Of a stretch of 64,000 nucleotides of DNA, positions 26,992 through 34,928 are shown piece after piece. The notes beneath the pieces are model-generated. The model did no database searches. It saw only the letters and a program-made list of their open reading frames with translations, and was not told where the DNA came from. The DNA comes from Stieleria mannarensis (GTDB lineage Bacteria > Planctomycetota > Planctomycetia > Pirellulales > Pirellulaceae). The position numbers were made by a program, and so were the translations under genes. Positions within the stretch are counted from its first letter, which is position 1. Each line of letters begins with the position of its first letter. The stretch is from NCBI RefSeq assembly GCF_014154935.1, contig NZ_JACEHH010000005.1:62001-126000 (forward strand). Reading direction: 5' to 3'.

Positions 26992-28887
26992 TCAGGCGGC
27001 TCGGCCGGCGCGTTTGAGCGTCTTTCGCATCCGCCGCCGTTCGGCTTTGGTCATCGATTCCCAGTCGATGTCGTCCGGATCGATCTCGCCGGCGGCGACC
27101 TCGGCCGGAGTGATGCGTGGTTTTCCAGCCGACGGGTTTCCAGCGGATTGGGCCGACGAAGATTGCCGGTCCCGCGTGGCGGTATGGAGCGGCCCTTGAG
27201 ATCTTGCCGGAGGTTTCTCGGCGTTTGGACTGGACCGCCGGTGGGAGGATGCGGCGGGCGAGGGCCCCGAATCCGCAGACTCGTCCGAGCCTTGCGACTC
27301 GGATTCGTCGGATTGGTCGGCGTGCTTTCGTCGAAGCAGTCGGCTGAACCAGGATTTCTTCGCCACGGCGTCTGCTTCGTCGACGTCGTCTTCAGTCTCT
27401 TCGGGCGTCACGTCCGCCTCCTGATCGGCAGTTTCGTCGCCGGCCGGTTGGGGCTTCAACCGCAGCGAGAACCAGCGTTTCTTTCTCGGCGGAGATTCCG
27501 CTGTTTCGCCGGCATCGTTCTCAAGTTCTTCGTCGGAGTCGCAATCGCCGTCGGCGTCGGCGTCGGCGTCCCCCGGATCGATCCGGCGTTCCGCGCGCAG
27601 GCCGAACCAACGCCGTTTGGGTTTGTCAGTGCCCGAACCGTCGTGGTCGGGCGAGGCGTCATCATCGCCCGAGTCTTGATCGGACGTGTCGGCTGAGGTT
27701 GACTCGCTCGATTCGGTTTCGGATTCAGGCTTGGGTTTTCGAAGACGGCGTTTCAGCCGGGCCAACCATCCCGGTCGGTCCTGTGTGGTCGCGTCGTCGA
27801 TGGCCGCTTCGTCTTCCTCGGTTTCACTGTGATCGGCAGCGGTTGTCCGCACGGGCTTGGCGGCAGGTCTTGGCTTTGCGTTCGGCTTGGACTTCGAGGC
27901 AGCGGCGCGTTTGGTGGTGGCGTTTGCGACCGCCGGACGCGGTGCGTCTTGTGCATCGAAAAACTCGGACGTGAAATCGGCATCGCCGTTTCGCCGCTCG
28001 GCGATCCACTCGGTGATGCGTTGGCGGATCGGAACGGCATCGGGGATGTTGCGGATCTGGCGGTACATCGAACGCAGGTAGAGCGTGGCGGCCACCAGGA
28101 AACATGTCCAACCGAGCATCGGCGCGGCGATGACCAAGGTTGCCGTCACGGGGCCATCGACGACGACGATCTGCCAGTGTGCGAGTTCGGAAAAACCGAT
28201 CCATGCGGCCGCCAGGATCAGCGCGACCAAGGCCGGTCGACAGCGCGAGAGTTCGGCGATCAACCGCATCGCCAGGATGATGCCGCCGACGTCCAACACG
28301 ATTCGCAGCCAATTGGCACCCGAAAGCACCGCCCGATTACCGACCAACAGGTCCAACGATGCGCCCAACCAGCCGACCAGGTCGACGGTCGAATGAACAC
28401 TCGCGGCCAACAACACGATCAGCGTCCACTGCCACAATTGATAGTGACCGCGATAGTCATCGCGCCGATGCCGACGAAGCACAAAGATCAATCGCGTGGC
28501 ACCGGCGGCCAACAGCAACAACATCGTCGTCCACCAGGCGGCAAAGCCGTCCGGTCGATTGATCAGCAAGGGGCGGGCGAGATCTTGGCGAAATGCGAGC
28601 GCCGGCCATGCAAACGCCAGATGATGGAGCGATGTCAGCAGGATTGAAACCGACGCGATGATCACCGCCGAGGTCGTCATCGCCAACCGTGAAACCGGGA
28701 CCAATGAAAACCAACGGCCCCGCAGATGCTGGTGCACGCGAGATCCGAAGGGTTGCGCCGGTTGCCGGGCGGCGCGCAACTCCGCCGCGGCACGGCGTGT
28801 CGCCGGCGTCGACGGTGTGTGCGGGGACACGTGCGAGTGGTAGAGCACGCGTCGCCGACGATCATTGGTTCGACGAAGTTGAGACAT
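26992..28887 (-). CDS. Multi-pass membrane protein with long charged tail
   Basis: A 631-residue protein if ATG 28887 ([20 protein letters not shown]) is the start; an open frame continues upstream to 29238 but through repeat-like sequence. I do not recognise a family. Residues about 60-330 hold six to eight hydrophobic segments (for example [40 protein letters not shown] and [13 protein letters not shown]). From about 375 onward the protein is hydrophilic, with alternating basic and highly acidic stretches and repeated RRxWFSLRLK-type motifs ([32 protein letters not shown]). The tail is probably cytoplasmic. Role unknown; it is co-directional with gltX. Confidence 0.72.
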   Translation of the reverse strand: MSQLRRTNDRRRRVLYHSHVSPHTPSTPATRRAAAELRAARQPAQPFGSRVHQHLRGRWFSLVPVSRLAMTTSAVIIASVSILLTSLHHLAFAWPALAFRQDLARPLLINRPDGFAAWWTTMLLLLAAGATRLIFVLRRHRRDDYRGHYQLWQWTLIVLLAASVHSTVDLVGWLGASLDLLVGNRAVLSGANWLRIVLDVGGIILAMRLIAELSRCRPALVALILAAAWIGFSELAHWQIVVVDGPVTATLVIAAPMLGWTCFLVAATLYLRSMYRQIRNIPDAVPIRQRITEWIAERRNGDADFTSEFFDAQDAPRPAVANATTKRAAASKSKPNAKPRPAAKPVRTTAADHSETEEDEAAIDDATTQDRPGWLARLKRRLRKPKPESETESSESTSADTSDQDSGDDDASPDHDGSGTDKPKRRWFGLRAERRIDPGDADADADGDCDSDEELENDAGETAESPPRKKRWFSLRLKPQPAGDETADQEADVTPEETEDDVDEADAVAKKSWFSRLLRRKHADQSDESESQGSDESADSGPSPAASSHRRSSPNAEKPPARSQGPLHTATRDRQSSSAQSAGNPSAGKPRITPAEVAAGEIDPDDIDWESMTKAERRRMRKTLKRAGRAA

Positions 28888-29447
28888 GAAGGGGGGGCGG
28901 TCGAATCGTTCGGATGCCACCGCGGCGCTAGCAATTGCCCAGGCCGCGTTCCAATGGAGACCGGGATGGGCGTCCCGGAATCCGCTGCAAACTCGACTGA
29001 CTACGAAAAACCGCGGGCTGGGGTCAATGTTGGTGTCCGGCCTTGCGGGACCGTCGCCATGCTCTCCGAGGTCGGCTCGGGGCAATGCTTCGCTTTCGGG
29101 GCGCCGAGTTCGGAGAACACGGCGACTCTCCGCACGCACCGACAGCCCTACGCCGAAGCACGACCCTTGAAAGATCCCGCGAAACCGGGGGCTCGGCTGC
29201 GAACCCGGATGGGGACACCAAGTGTCTCGCTGGCACACCGATGTGCTGCGGCACCGCCGAAAGCCGACGTTGGAAATGAAGGTTTGGCAAAACTCCGCGA
29301 TTCAGAGCGTGATTGATGCTCAATTGGGGGCCCATCACCGCGGACGCGTTGACTAGAATGTGGATGCTGATAGCGCACAACATCATCCCGACCGTGTCAC
29401 CCGGCATGGCCCCAGGGCCTTGCAACAAGTGTAAGGATTTCGCTGAG
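28888..29447. other. Intergenic region with repeat-like overlapping open frames
   Basis: A 560-base space between the divergent membrane-protein and HNH genes. It is open in several frames at once on both strands, without a ribosome-binding context or recognisable domains. Translations such as RDAHPGLHWNAAWAIA and GESPCSPNSAPRKRSIAPSR resemble hypothetical ORFs I associate with dispersed repeats in Rhodopirellula-type genomes. Probably a degenerate repeat element plus the promoters of both genes; no gene is called. Confidence 0.45.
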
Positions 29448-30053
29448 ATGAGTCAGAGTTTGCTTGACAGTCACGTTTTGATCTTGAACCGGTTCTACAT
29501 GGCCATCCGGGTGGTCGATGTCCGGCGAACGTTGACGCTGTTGTATCGCCAGTGTGCCGAAGTGATCAGTCACGAGGCGGGCCAGTTCATCAGCTATGAC
29601 TTCGACAGCTGGTGTGAAATGAGCCAGCTCAACGCGATCGAAAAGCAACCCGGTGATGATTTCATCCAGGCGGTCGGCTTTGAGATGCAGGTGCCGCGGA
29701 TCGCACGTTTGACGCGTTTTGATCGAATGCCGTTGCAAACGGTTCGCTTCAATCGCAAGAACCTGTTCGCCCGCGACGAACACACCTGCCAGTATTGCGG
29801 CAAGGATTACCCGACGCACAAGCTGAGTCTGGATCACGTCGTCCCGCGCAGCCAAGGGGGGCCGACGACGTGGGAAAACATCGTCGCGTGCTGCCTGCGT
29901 TGCAACAGCCGCAAAGGCGGACGGACGCCCAAGCAGGCGGGGATGAAATTGCGGACCACGCCGTCCAAGCCGCGGTTCAACCCGCTGGTGACGCATTCGG
30001 TCGATGACCCACGCTACGATTGCTGGAAGACCTTTCTGCCGGCAGTCGGCTGA
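29448..30053 (+). CDS. HNH endonuclease family protein
   Basis: A 201-residue protein using ATG 29448 (MSQSLLDSHVLILNRFYMAI); longer in-frame starts run into repeat-like sequence. The C-terminal half is an HNH nuclease domain with a zinc-binding pair CQYCG and LRCN, and the catalytic histidine in LSLDHVVPRSQGG, followed by TWENIVACC. The N-terminal half (LNRFYMAIRVVDVRRTLTLL) is typical of a widespread stand-alone HNH family in planctomycetes and cyanobacteria. Nothing around it suggests an intron, restriction system or phage. Its cellular role is not known. Confidence 0.9.
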   Translation: MSQSLLDSHVLILNRFYMAIRVVDVRRTLTLLYRQCAEVISHEAGQFISYDFDSWCEMSQLNAIEKQPGDDFIQAVGFEMQVPRIARLTRFDRMPLQTVRFNRKNLFARDEHTCQYCGKDYPTHKLSLDHVVPRSQGGPTTWENIVACCLRCNSRKGGRTPKQAGMKLRTTPSKPRFNPLVTHSVDDPRYDCWKTFLPAVG

Positions 30054-30111
30054 TCGAACCGATCGACCATTGAACGAATCGTTCTGCCCGGCAACATCGG
30101 TGCGGAAACCC

Positions 30112-30150
30112 AAAAAAAGCCTCGTCGGTGAAACACCGGCGAGGCTTCTT
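30112..30150 (-). terminator. Strong intrinsic terminator for fdxA
   Basis: On the minus strand, AAGCCTCGCCGGTG-TTT-CACCGACGAGGCTT folds into a 14-bp stem with one G-U pair and a 3-base loop, followed by seven T residues. It lies 89 bases beyond the fdxA stop and 58 bases beyond the convergent HNH stop, and may act in both directions. Confidence 0.88.
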
Positions 30151-30238
30151 GCATTGGGCTTTCTGCATTGGAACGCGGCCGTCTTGAATCGGTCGCCCCC
30201 GATTGGCCAAACAACCTTGGTCGGCCATCCGGTCCCGA

Positions 30239-30517
30239 TCAATCGTCTGCCAGCGGTTCCTTCTTTTCCGTGATCACCTCGCACTCTTCGGACATCTTGG
30301 CATTGAGTTCGATGTAGCTTTTCCACTCCTCAGGCAGATTGTCTTCGTGGAAGATCGCCTCGACCGGACATTCCGGCACGCAGGCTTCGCAATCGATGCA
30401 CTCTTCGGGGTGGATGTACAGCATTTGTTCGCCTTCGTAGAAGCACTCCACCGGGCAAACGACGACGCAATCGGTGTATTTGCAACCCGAGCAGGGTTCG
30501 GCGACGATGTGAGCCAT
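30239..30517 (-). CDS. fdxA: Seven-iron ferredoxin
   Basis: A 92-residue ferredoxin starting at ATG 30517, with GAAAGG eight bases upstream as ribosome-binding site. The N-terminal cluster ligands are CSGCKYTDCVVVCPVECF (typical of a 3Fe-4S site) and the second set is CIDCEACVPECP (4Fe-4S). The C-terminal tail is short and acidic, as in FdxA. It is a small cytoplasmic electron carrier. A strong terminator follows, so it is likely monocistronic. Divergent from the rRNA methyltransferase gene. Confidence 0.95.
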   Translation of the reverse strand: MAHIVAEPCSGCKYTDCVVVCPVECFYEGEQMLYIHPEECIDCEACVPECPVEAIFHEDNLPEEWKSYIELNAKMSEECEVITEKKEPLADD

Positions 30518-30695
30518 GTTCAAAAACCTTTCGTTACGGGAACCACTCAAGAAACAGTCTCTGACCAATATATCGGTCGGACAAGCAATTGGCTGCACCC
30601 CAACCTGTGCAACCGGGCAACGATCGGTCATTCTGCCCAGATTCTAACCCGAACCATCGACTCGTCTCCCCTTTCGACTCGCACCCCGGCCCGCC

Positions 30696-31919
30696 GTGTC
30701 TTCCTCCACCCCCCAACAGCTCCGCGTCAAACCGGGGCGTCAGTTTCCGTTTCTCTCTCGGCACCCGTGGGTTCACGCCCATGCGTTGATCAGTGACGGC
30801 AGTCGATTCAGCAACGGCAGCGACATGCAACGCGGCGATGTCGTGGATCTGGTTGACATGGACGGCAATTTCCTGGGCCGAGGCCTGGTCAATCCCCACA
30901 GCCGCCTAAGAGTGCGTCTGTACACCTATGGGAGCACGACCCCGATCGACGACGGATTGTGGCGGCAGCGGATTGACGCGGCGATCGCCAGGCGTCGGCT
31001 GACGCGGGCGGCGGAAAACGACGAAGCCGAGCGGCTGGTGTTCAGCGAATCGGACCTGATCAGCGGTTTGATCGTCGACCGCTACGCGGATTGTTTGGGC
31101 GTCCAGTTCACCGCCGGGGCGCTGATGAAATGGCGTGCGACGATCCTGGAACACCTGCAACAGGTCACCGGGTGCCGCCAAATCGTGGTCCGGGTGGATG
31201 AGAAAACGGCCAAGCACGAGGGGTTGGATCCCGAACCGGCCACGCTGGCGATCCCCGGTGCCGAATTGACCGCCCCGGTCGGCTACCGTCAAAACGGGCT
31301 GGATTTGACAGTCGACTTGGTCGGCGGCCAAAAGACCGGCGGCTACTTGGACCAGCGGCTTAACCATCAAGCGGCGGCGGGTTACTTGCGCGGAAAACGC
31401 GTCTTAGATGTGTGCTGTTACACGGGCGGATTCGGCTTGGTGGCCGCACGGCAGGGTGCCGATCAGGTGATCGGAATCGATTCGAGTGCTGCGGCGATCG
31501 CCGCGGCGACCGAATCGGCCCAGCGCAACGGCGTGGCCGAGCGGATGTCCTTTTTGCAGGAAGATTGCTTCGACGCGTTGAAACGGCTTGGTGACGAGGG
31601 GCAGAAATTTGACGCGGTGATCTTGGATCCCCCGCGATTTGCCGGCTCGCGGCATCAGGTCGACCAGGCGCTGCGGGCTTACCGGCGATTGAACAGCCTG
31701 GCCGTCGCACTGCTTCCAGCGGGGGGAATCCTGGTCACGTGCAGCTGCAGCGGTCGAGTTTCCCGCAGTGAGTTTTTAAACATGTTGGTCGACGTGGGGC
31801 GTCGCGGACGTCGCGATCTGATCATTTTGGAGAATCGGGGCCCCGCCCCGGATCACCCGCTGGCCGTGGGTTGCCCGGAAAGTGACTACTTAAAATGTGT
31901 GATCGCCCAAGTGGCGTAG
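30696..31919 (+). CDS. Class I rRNA methyltransferase, RlmI-like
   Basis: A 407-residue protein with GTG start at 30696. It has an N-terminal PUA-like domain (about 10-80; SRHPWVHAHALI and GDVVDLVDMDGNFLGRGLVN), a central RNA-binding part, and a SAM methyltransferase domain from about 215 with motif I VLDVCCYTGGFGL, motif II IGIDSSAAAI, the catalytic-type motif DAVILDPPRFA, and CSCSGRVSRSEF. This is the arrangement of RlmI-type 23S rRNA m5C methyltransferases (YccW family). Exact target is uncertain. The next gene, an FHA protein, begins about 90 bases further on. Confidence 0.9.
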   Translation: MSSSTPQQLRVKPGRQFPFLSRHPWVHAHALISDGSRFSNGSDMQRGDVVDLVDMDGNFLGRGLVNPHSRLRVRLYTYGSTTPIDDGLWRQRIDAAIARRRLTRAAENDEAERLVFSESDLISGLIVDRYADCLGVQFTAGALMKWRATILEHLQQVTGCRQIVVRVDEKTAKHEGLDPEPATLAIPGAELTAPVGYRQNGLDLTVDLVGGQKTGGYLDQRLNHQAAAGYLRGKRVLDVCCYTGGFGLVAARQGADQVIGIDSSAAAIAAATESAQRNGVAERMSFLQEDCFDALKRLGDEGQKFDAVILDPPRFAGSRHQVDQALRAYRRLNSLAVALLPAGGILVTCSCSGRVSRSEFLNMLVDVGRRGRRDLIILENRGPAPDHPLAVGCPESDYLKCVIAQVA

Positions 31920-32008
31920 ATTTCTGGCAGACGGACGTCAAACAACCAGATATATTAATGCATCACGACGATTCTCTCTCTCGATCCTCATCATCTCGGG
32001 GTCTGCCC

Positions 32009-32671
32009 ATGTCGGGTGTGACGTTGAAAGTTCTGCACGGCGCTGATCGCGGCAAAGTGTTCGGCGATCTCATTCCACCATTCACGGTGGGGCGAGAAGA
32101 AGTCAATGACATCCAGCTCAACGACGAACGTGTCAGCCGATGCCACTTTAAAATTCAGCGCGACAACGACCGATTGGTGCTGACCGATTTGGACAGTACC
32201 AACGGGACGAAGGTCAACGGAGTGGAGTATCCGCTGAAAATTCTTCGCAGCGGCGATTTGATCTCGGTCGGCCGCAGTTTGATGCTGGTCGGTTCGGAGG
32301 AAGAAATCGCTCAGCGGTTGGCGGCACTGGGGAGCGAAAACCCGACCATGTCGCGCGAAATGTCGTCCTCGGAAAGCTCCGTCGCGTTGGAGCTGAGCCA
32401 GGAGAAATCGCCCTTCCAAATGGACATCGCCTCAGTCCGCGAGATCCCTTCGATCCCGGACAACTTGAGCCCGGGCCAGAAAGCACAACTCTGTGAGATC
32501 TTGGACTTTTTACAACATCGACTTTGCAAACTGGTCGAAACGGCCAAGATCGACGAATCCAGCCAATCGGTGACGTTGAAGCTGAGTTCCTGGCAACGAT
32601 TGTTGGGCGTCCAGGCGCGGTTGGGGGAAATGCACCGCAAGATCGCCGACCCGGATTGGGACGGCGAGTGA
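32009..32671 (+). CDS. FHA-domain protein
   Basis: A 220-residue protein using ATG 32009 (MSGVTLKVLHGADRGKVFGD); an in-frame ATG at 31958 would add 17 residues without domain content. The FHA domain (about 5-90) is canonical: FTVGREEVNDIQLNDERVSR, then CHFKI, LTDLDSTNGTKVNG. The conserved Arg, Ser, His and Asn for phosphothreonine binding are all present, unlike in the operon FHA protein at 9.5-11.2 kb. The C-terminal 100 residues are helical (LCEILDFLQHRLCKLVET). It probably relays Ser/Thr kinase signals; no kinase is nearby. Confidence 0.88.
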   Translation: MSGVTLKVLHGADRGKVFGDLIPPFTVGREEVNDIQLNDERVSRCHFKIQRDNDRLVLTDLDSTNGTKVNGVEYPLKILRSGDLISVGRSLMLVGSEEEIAQRLAALGSENPTMSREMSSSESSVALELSQEKSPFQMDIASVREIPSIPDNLSPGQKAQLCEILDFLQHRLCKLVETAKIDESSQSVTLKLSSWQRLLGVQARLGEMHRKIADPDWDGE

Positions 32672-32692
32672 TCGCGTTGGCGTGCGAGGGAT

Positions 32693-32722
32693 GGCAGAAT
32701 GATTCGGGGCAGAATGATGAGG
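32693..32722 (+). repeat. Dispersed repeat GGCAGAATGAT, copy 1
   Basis: Contains GGCAGAATGATTCGGGGCAG followed by AATGATGAGG, two half-copies of the same GCAGAATGAT motif. Further copies lie at 47533-47559 (one mismatch in the second half) and 54546-54571. It occupies the space after the FHA gene and before the convergent XerC/D stop. Confidence 0.85.
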
Positions 32723-32778
32723 TGCGCGTCGGCAGGCACCCGAGGAAGAGGCACCCGGGGAAGAATCAGGCGGCCGGT

Positions 32779-33732
32779 TTAGGCCCGCGGGTGGTATTGC
32801 TGGTGGACGCGTTTCAGTCGTGAGTGCTCGACGTGGGTGTAGATCTGTGTCGTCTGAATACTGGCGTGCCCGAGCATCTCTTGGACCTGCCTCAGGTCCG
32901 CACCGCCGGCCAGCAGGTGCGTGGCAAAGCTGTGTCTTAGCGAGTGCGGGCTGATGTCCGAATCGATGCCCGCGCGTTTGGCATAATGTTTGACCAGACG
33001 CCATAGCTGGATGCGGTCCAGCGGTCGTCCGCTACGAGAAAGAAACAGTTCGTCCGGCGGGTGCGGCATCTTGGCCGCCAGTTCGCCACGCAACTCTTCA
33101 CAATAGCGCTCGATCGCAGCGATGGCTTGGCTGCCGATCGGGACCATGCGCTGTTTGCCGCCCTTACCGGTGCATTTAAGGTATTTCTGGTCCAACGACA
33201 GGTCGCGGACGCGCAACGAGCAAACTTCGCTGGCCCGGCATCCGGTCGCGTACAACACTTCCAACATCGCAACATCGCGCAACCAGAACGCATCGGTTCG
33301 CCGTGGGGCACGTAAAAAATCATCGACTTGCCGCTGCGACAACACGCCCGGCATGCGTTGCCACATCTTTTGCGCCGCCAGCAGTTCGGCCGGGTTCTCG
33401 GTGACCACCCCTTCGAGTTGCAGGTATTTGAAAAACGTGCGAATCGCAACGACAGCGCGGGAGACCGATGCCGGGGCGAGGCCTGATTCGGACAGCGTGC
33501 CCATCAGCCGCGTCAGGTCACCGACACGAATGGAATCCAACCGCTTGTCTCCCAGCCAATCGATGAACCGATTAAGATCGCGTCCATAAGCTTGAATCGT
33601 GTTGTCGGCCAGATGGCACTCGCCGCGAAGATAGCTTAAGAATTCCTCTCGGATGGAGGCGGCCGAGTGGGACGGTTTTTTAGGCGGTCCCGATTCGCGG
33701 ATCAGTTGCAGCTTGGTCTTTCGTTTGGCCAC
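32779..33732 (-). CDS. xerD: Tyrosine recombinase XerC/XerD
   Basis: A 317-residue protein with GTG start at 33732. The N-terminal SAM-like core-binding domain spans about 20-110 (EEFLSYLRGECHLADNTIQA). The catalytic domain has the full set of active residues: Arg in ATGCRASEVCSLRVRDL, Lys in CTGKGGKQRMVPIG, His-x-x-Arg in SPHSLRHSFATHLLAGG, His in MLGHASIQTTQ and the nucleophilic Tyr in IYTHV. Size and features fit the chromosomal dimer-resolution recombinases rather than phage integrases, and no attachment site or other mobile gene is adjacent. XerC versus XerD cannot be decided from sequence alone; XerD is slightly favoured. Confidence 0.9.
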   Translation of the reverse strand: MAKRKTKLQLIRESGPPKKPSHSAASIREEFLSYLRGECHLADNTIQAYGRDLNRFIDWLGDKRLDSIRVGDLTRLMGTLSESGLAPASVSRAVVAIRTFFKYLQLEGVVTENPAELLAAQKMWQRMPGVLSQRQVDDFLRAPRRTDAFWLRDVAMLEVLYATGCRASEVCSLRVRDLSLDQKYLKCTGKGGKQRMVPIGSQAIAAIERYCEELRGELAAKMPHPPDELFLSRSGRPLDRIQLWRLVKHYAKRAGIDSDISPHSLRHSFATHLLAGGADLRQVQEMLGHASIQTTQIYTHVEHSRLKRVHQQYHPRA

Positions 33733-33844
33733 TGATCAATTGGTTCCGTTGTTGAAGGGGCGTTTTCAAGTCACCATTGCGTACGTCTAGGGTCGGCACA
33801 CCGCGTCGGCACACCCGTTGTCCTCTTTGCCTGAAGTGAATTCC

Positions 33845-34837
33845 ATGAATGTTTTGGTTGTCGGTGGTGCCGGTTACATCGGTTCGCACGCCGTGCGTTT
33901 ATTGGCTGAAGCCGGTCACAGTGTCACCGTTTACGACAATCTGTCGCGCGGGCATCGCCAGGCCGTCCCACCGGGCATGCTGGTCGAAGGCGAGCTGGCC
34001 GACCGTGCCAAGCTGGTCGGCGTGCTGAAAGAGAAACAGATCGACGCGGTGATGCACTTTGCGGCCTTTGCGTTGGTCAACGAATCGGTCAACGATCCCG
34101 CGCTGTATTATCGCAATAACGTCGTCGCGGCGATCGAATTGCTCGATGCGATGCGTGAAGCCGACGTGAAGAAAATCGTCTTCAGCAGCACGACGGCCAC
34201 CTACGGCGAACCGGAAGTGATTCCGATCGCCGAGACCACGCTTCAACAGCCGATCAATCCCTATGGATTTACCAAGTTGGTCTTTGAACAGGCGCTGGCC
34301 GATTATGCGGCGGCATATGGGTTTGGTTATGCGGCGCTGCGTTACTTCAACGCCGCCGGGGCGCGGCCGGATGGATCGATCGGCGAAGACCACACGCCGG
34401 AATCGCATTTGATCCCGATCGTCTTGCAGGTGGCGCTCGGCCAACGCGAATCGATCACCGTGTACGGTGACGACTACCCGACCCCCGACGGGACCTGTGT
34501 CCGCGACTACATTCACGTCGACGACCTTGGCAGGGCCCATTTGTCGGCGCTTGACAAACTGCAGCCGGGAACGGGGATCTGCGTCAATCTGGGGACCGGA
34601 CGGGGGACCAGCGTCCGCGAGATCATCCAGGCCTGTCGCGAGGTCACCGGGCATCCGATCCCCGAAGTGATGGGGGCGCGGCGAGCCGGCGACCCGCCGG
34701 AGTTGGTCGCCGATGCACGCTTGGCGGCCGAGGTCTTGGGCTGGAAGACCCAGTACAACGATGTCAAAGGCATCGTCGAAACCGCTTGGAAGTGGCACCA
34801 AAGCCACCCAAATGGCTATTCCGACGCTGCGCACTAA
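33845..34837 (+). CDS. galE: UDP-glucose 4-epimerase
   Basis: A 330-residue short-chain dehydrogenase-type epimerase, ATG 33845. The Rossmann motif VVGGAGYIGSHAVRLLAEAG is at the N-terminus, the catalytic Ser/Thr are in IVFSSTTATYGEP, and the Tyr-x3-Lys pair is NPYGFTKLVFEQ. The downstream part (RYFNAAGARPDGSIGEDHTP and GTCVRDYIHVDDL) is diagnostic of GalE. It interconverts UDP-glucose and UDP-galactose for exopolysaccharide or cell-wall sugar synthesis. No sugar-biosynthesis partners are adjacent. It is co-directional with the next gene, 91 bases downstream. Confidence 0.95.
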   Translation: MNVLVVGGAGYIGSHAVRLLAEAGHSVTVYDNLSRGHRQAVPPGMLVEGELADRAKLVGVLKEKQIDAVMHFAAFALVNESVNDPALYYRNNVVAAIELLDAMREADVKKIVFSSTTATYGEPEVIPIAETTLQQPINPYGFTKLVFEQALADYAAAYGFGYAALRYFNAAGARPDGSIGEDHTPESHLIPIVLQVALGQRESITVYGDDYPTPDGTCVRDYIHVDDLGRAHLSALDKLQPGTGICVNLGTGRGTSVREIIQACREVTGHPIPEVMGARRAGDPPELVADARLAAEVLGWKTQYNDVKGIVETAWKWHQSHPNGYSDAAH

Positions 34838-34928
34838 GATTTTTGGGCTCTTGCGGCCGCGAACTTCGTTCGCCCCTTTAGCCCTCCAAGCGTCGCAAGA
34901 ACGCGACCGACGCCCGCCGAAGATTGCC

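Noticed and set aside
29448-30053. HNH nuclease as part of an intron or restriction system
   Set aside because: No methyltransferase, reverse transcriptase or intron structure nearby; it belongs to a common stand-alone family.
32779-33732. The tyrosine recombinase as an integrase of a mobile island
   Set aside because: Size and motifs fit XerC/D; no tRNA, direct att-like repeats or mobile genes adjoin it, and neighbours are ordinary chromosomal genes.
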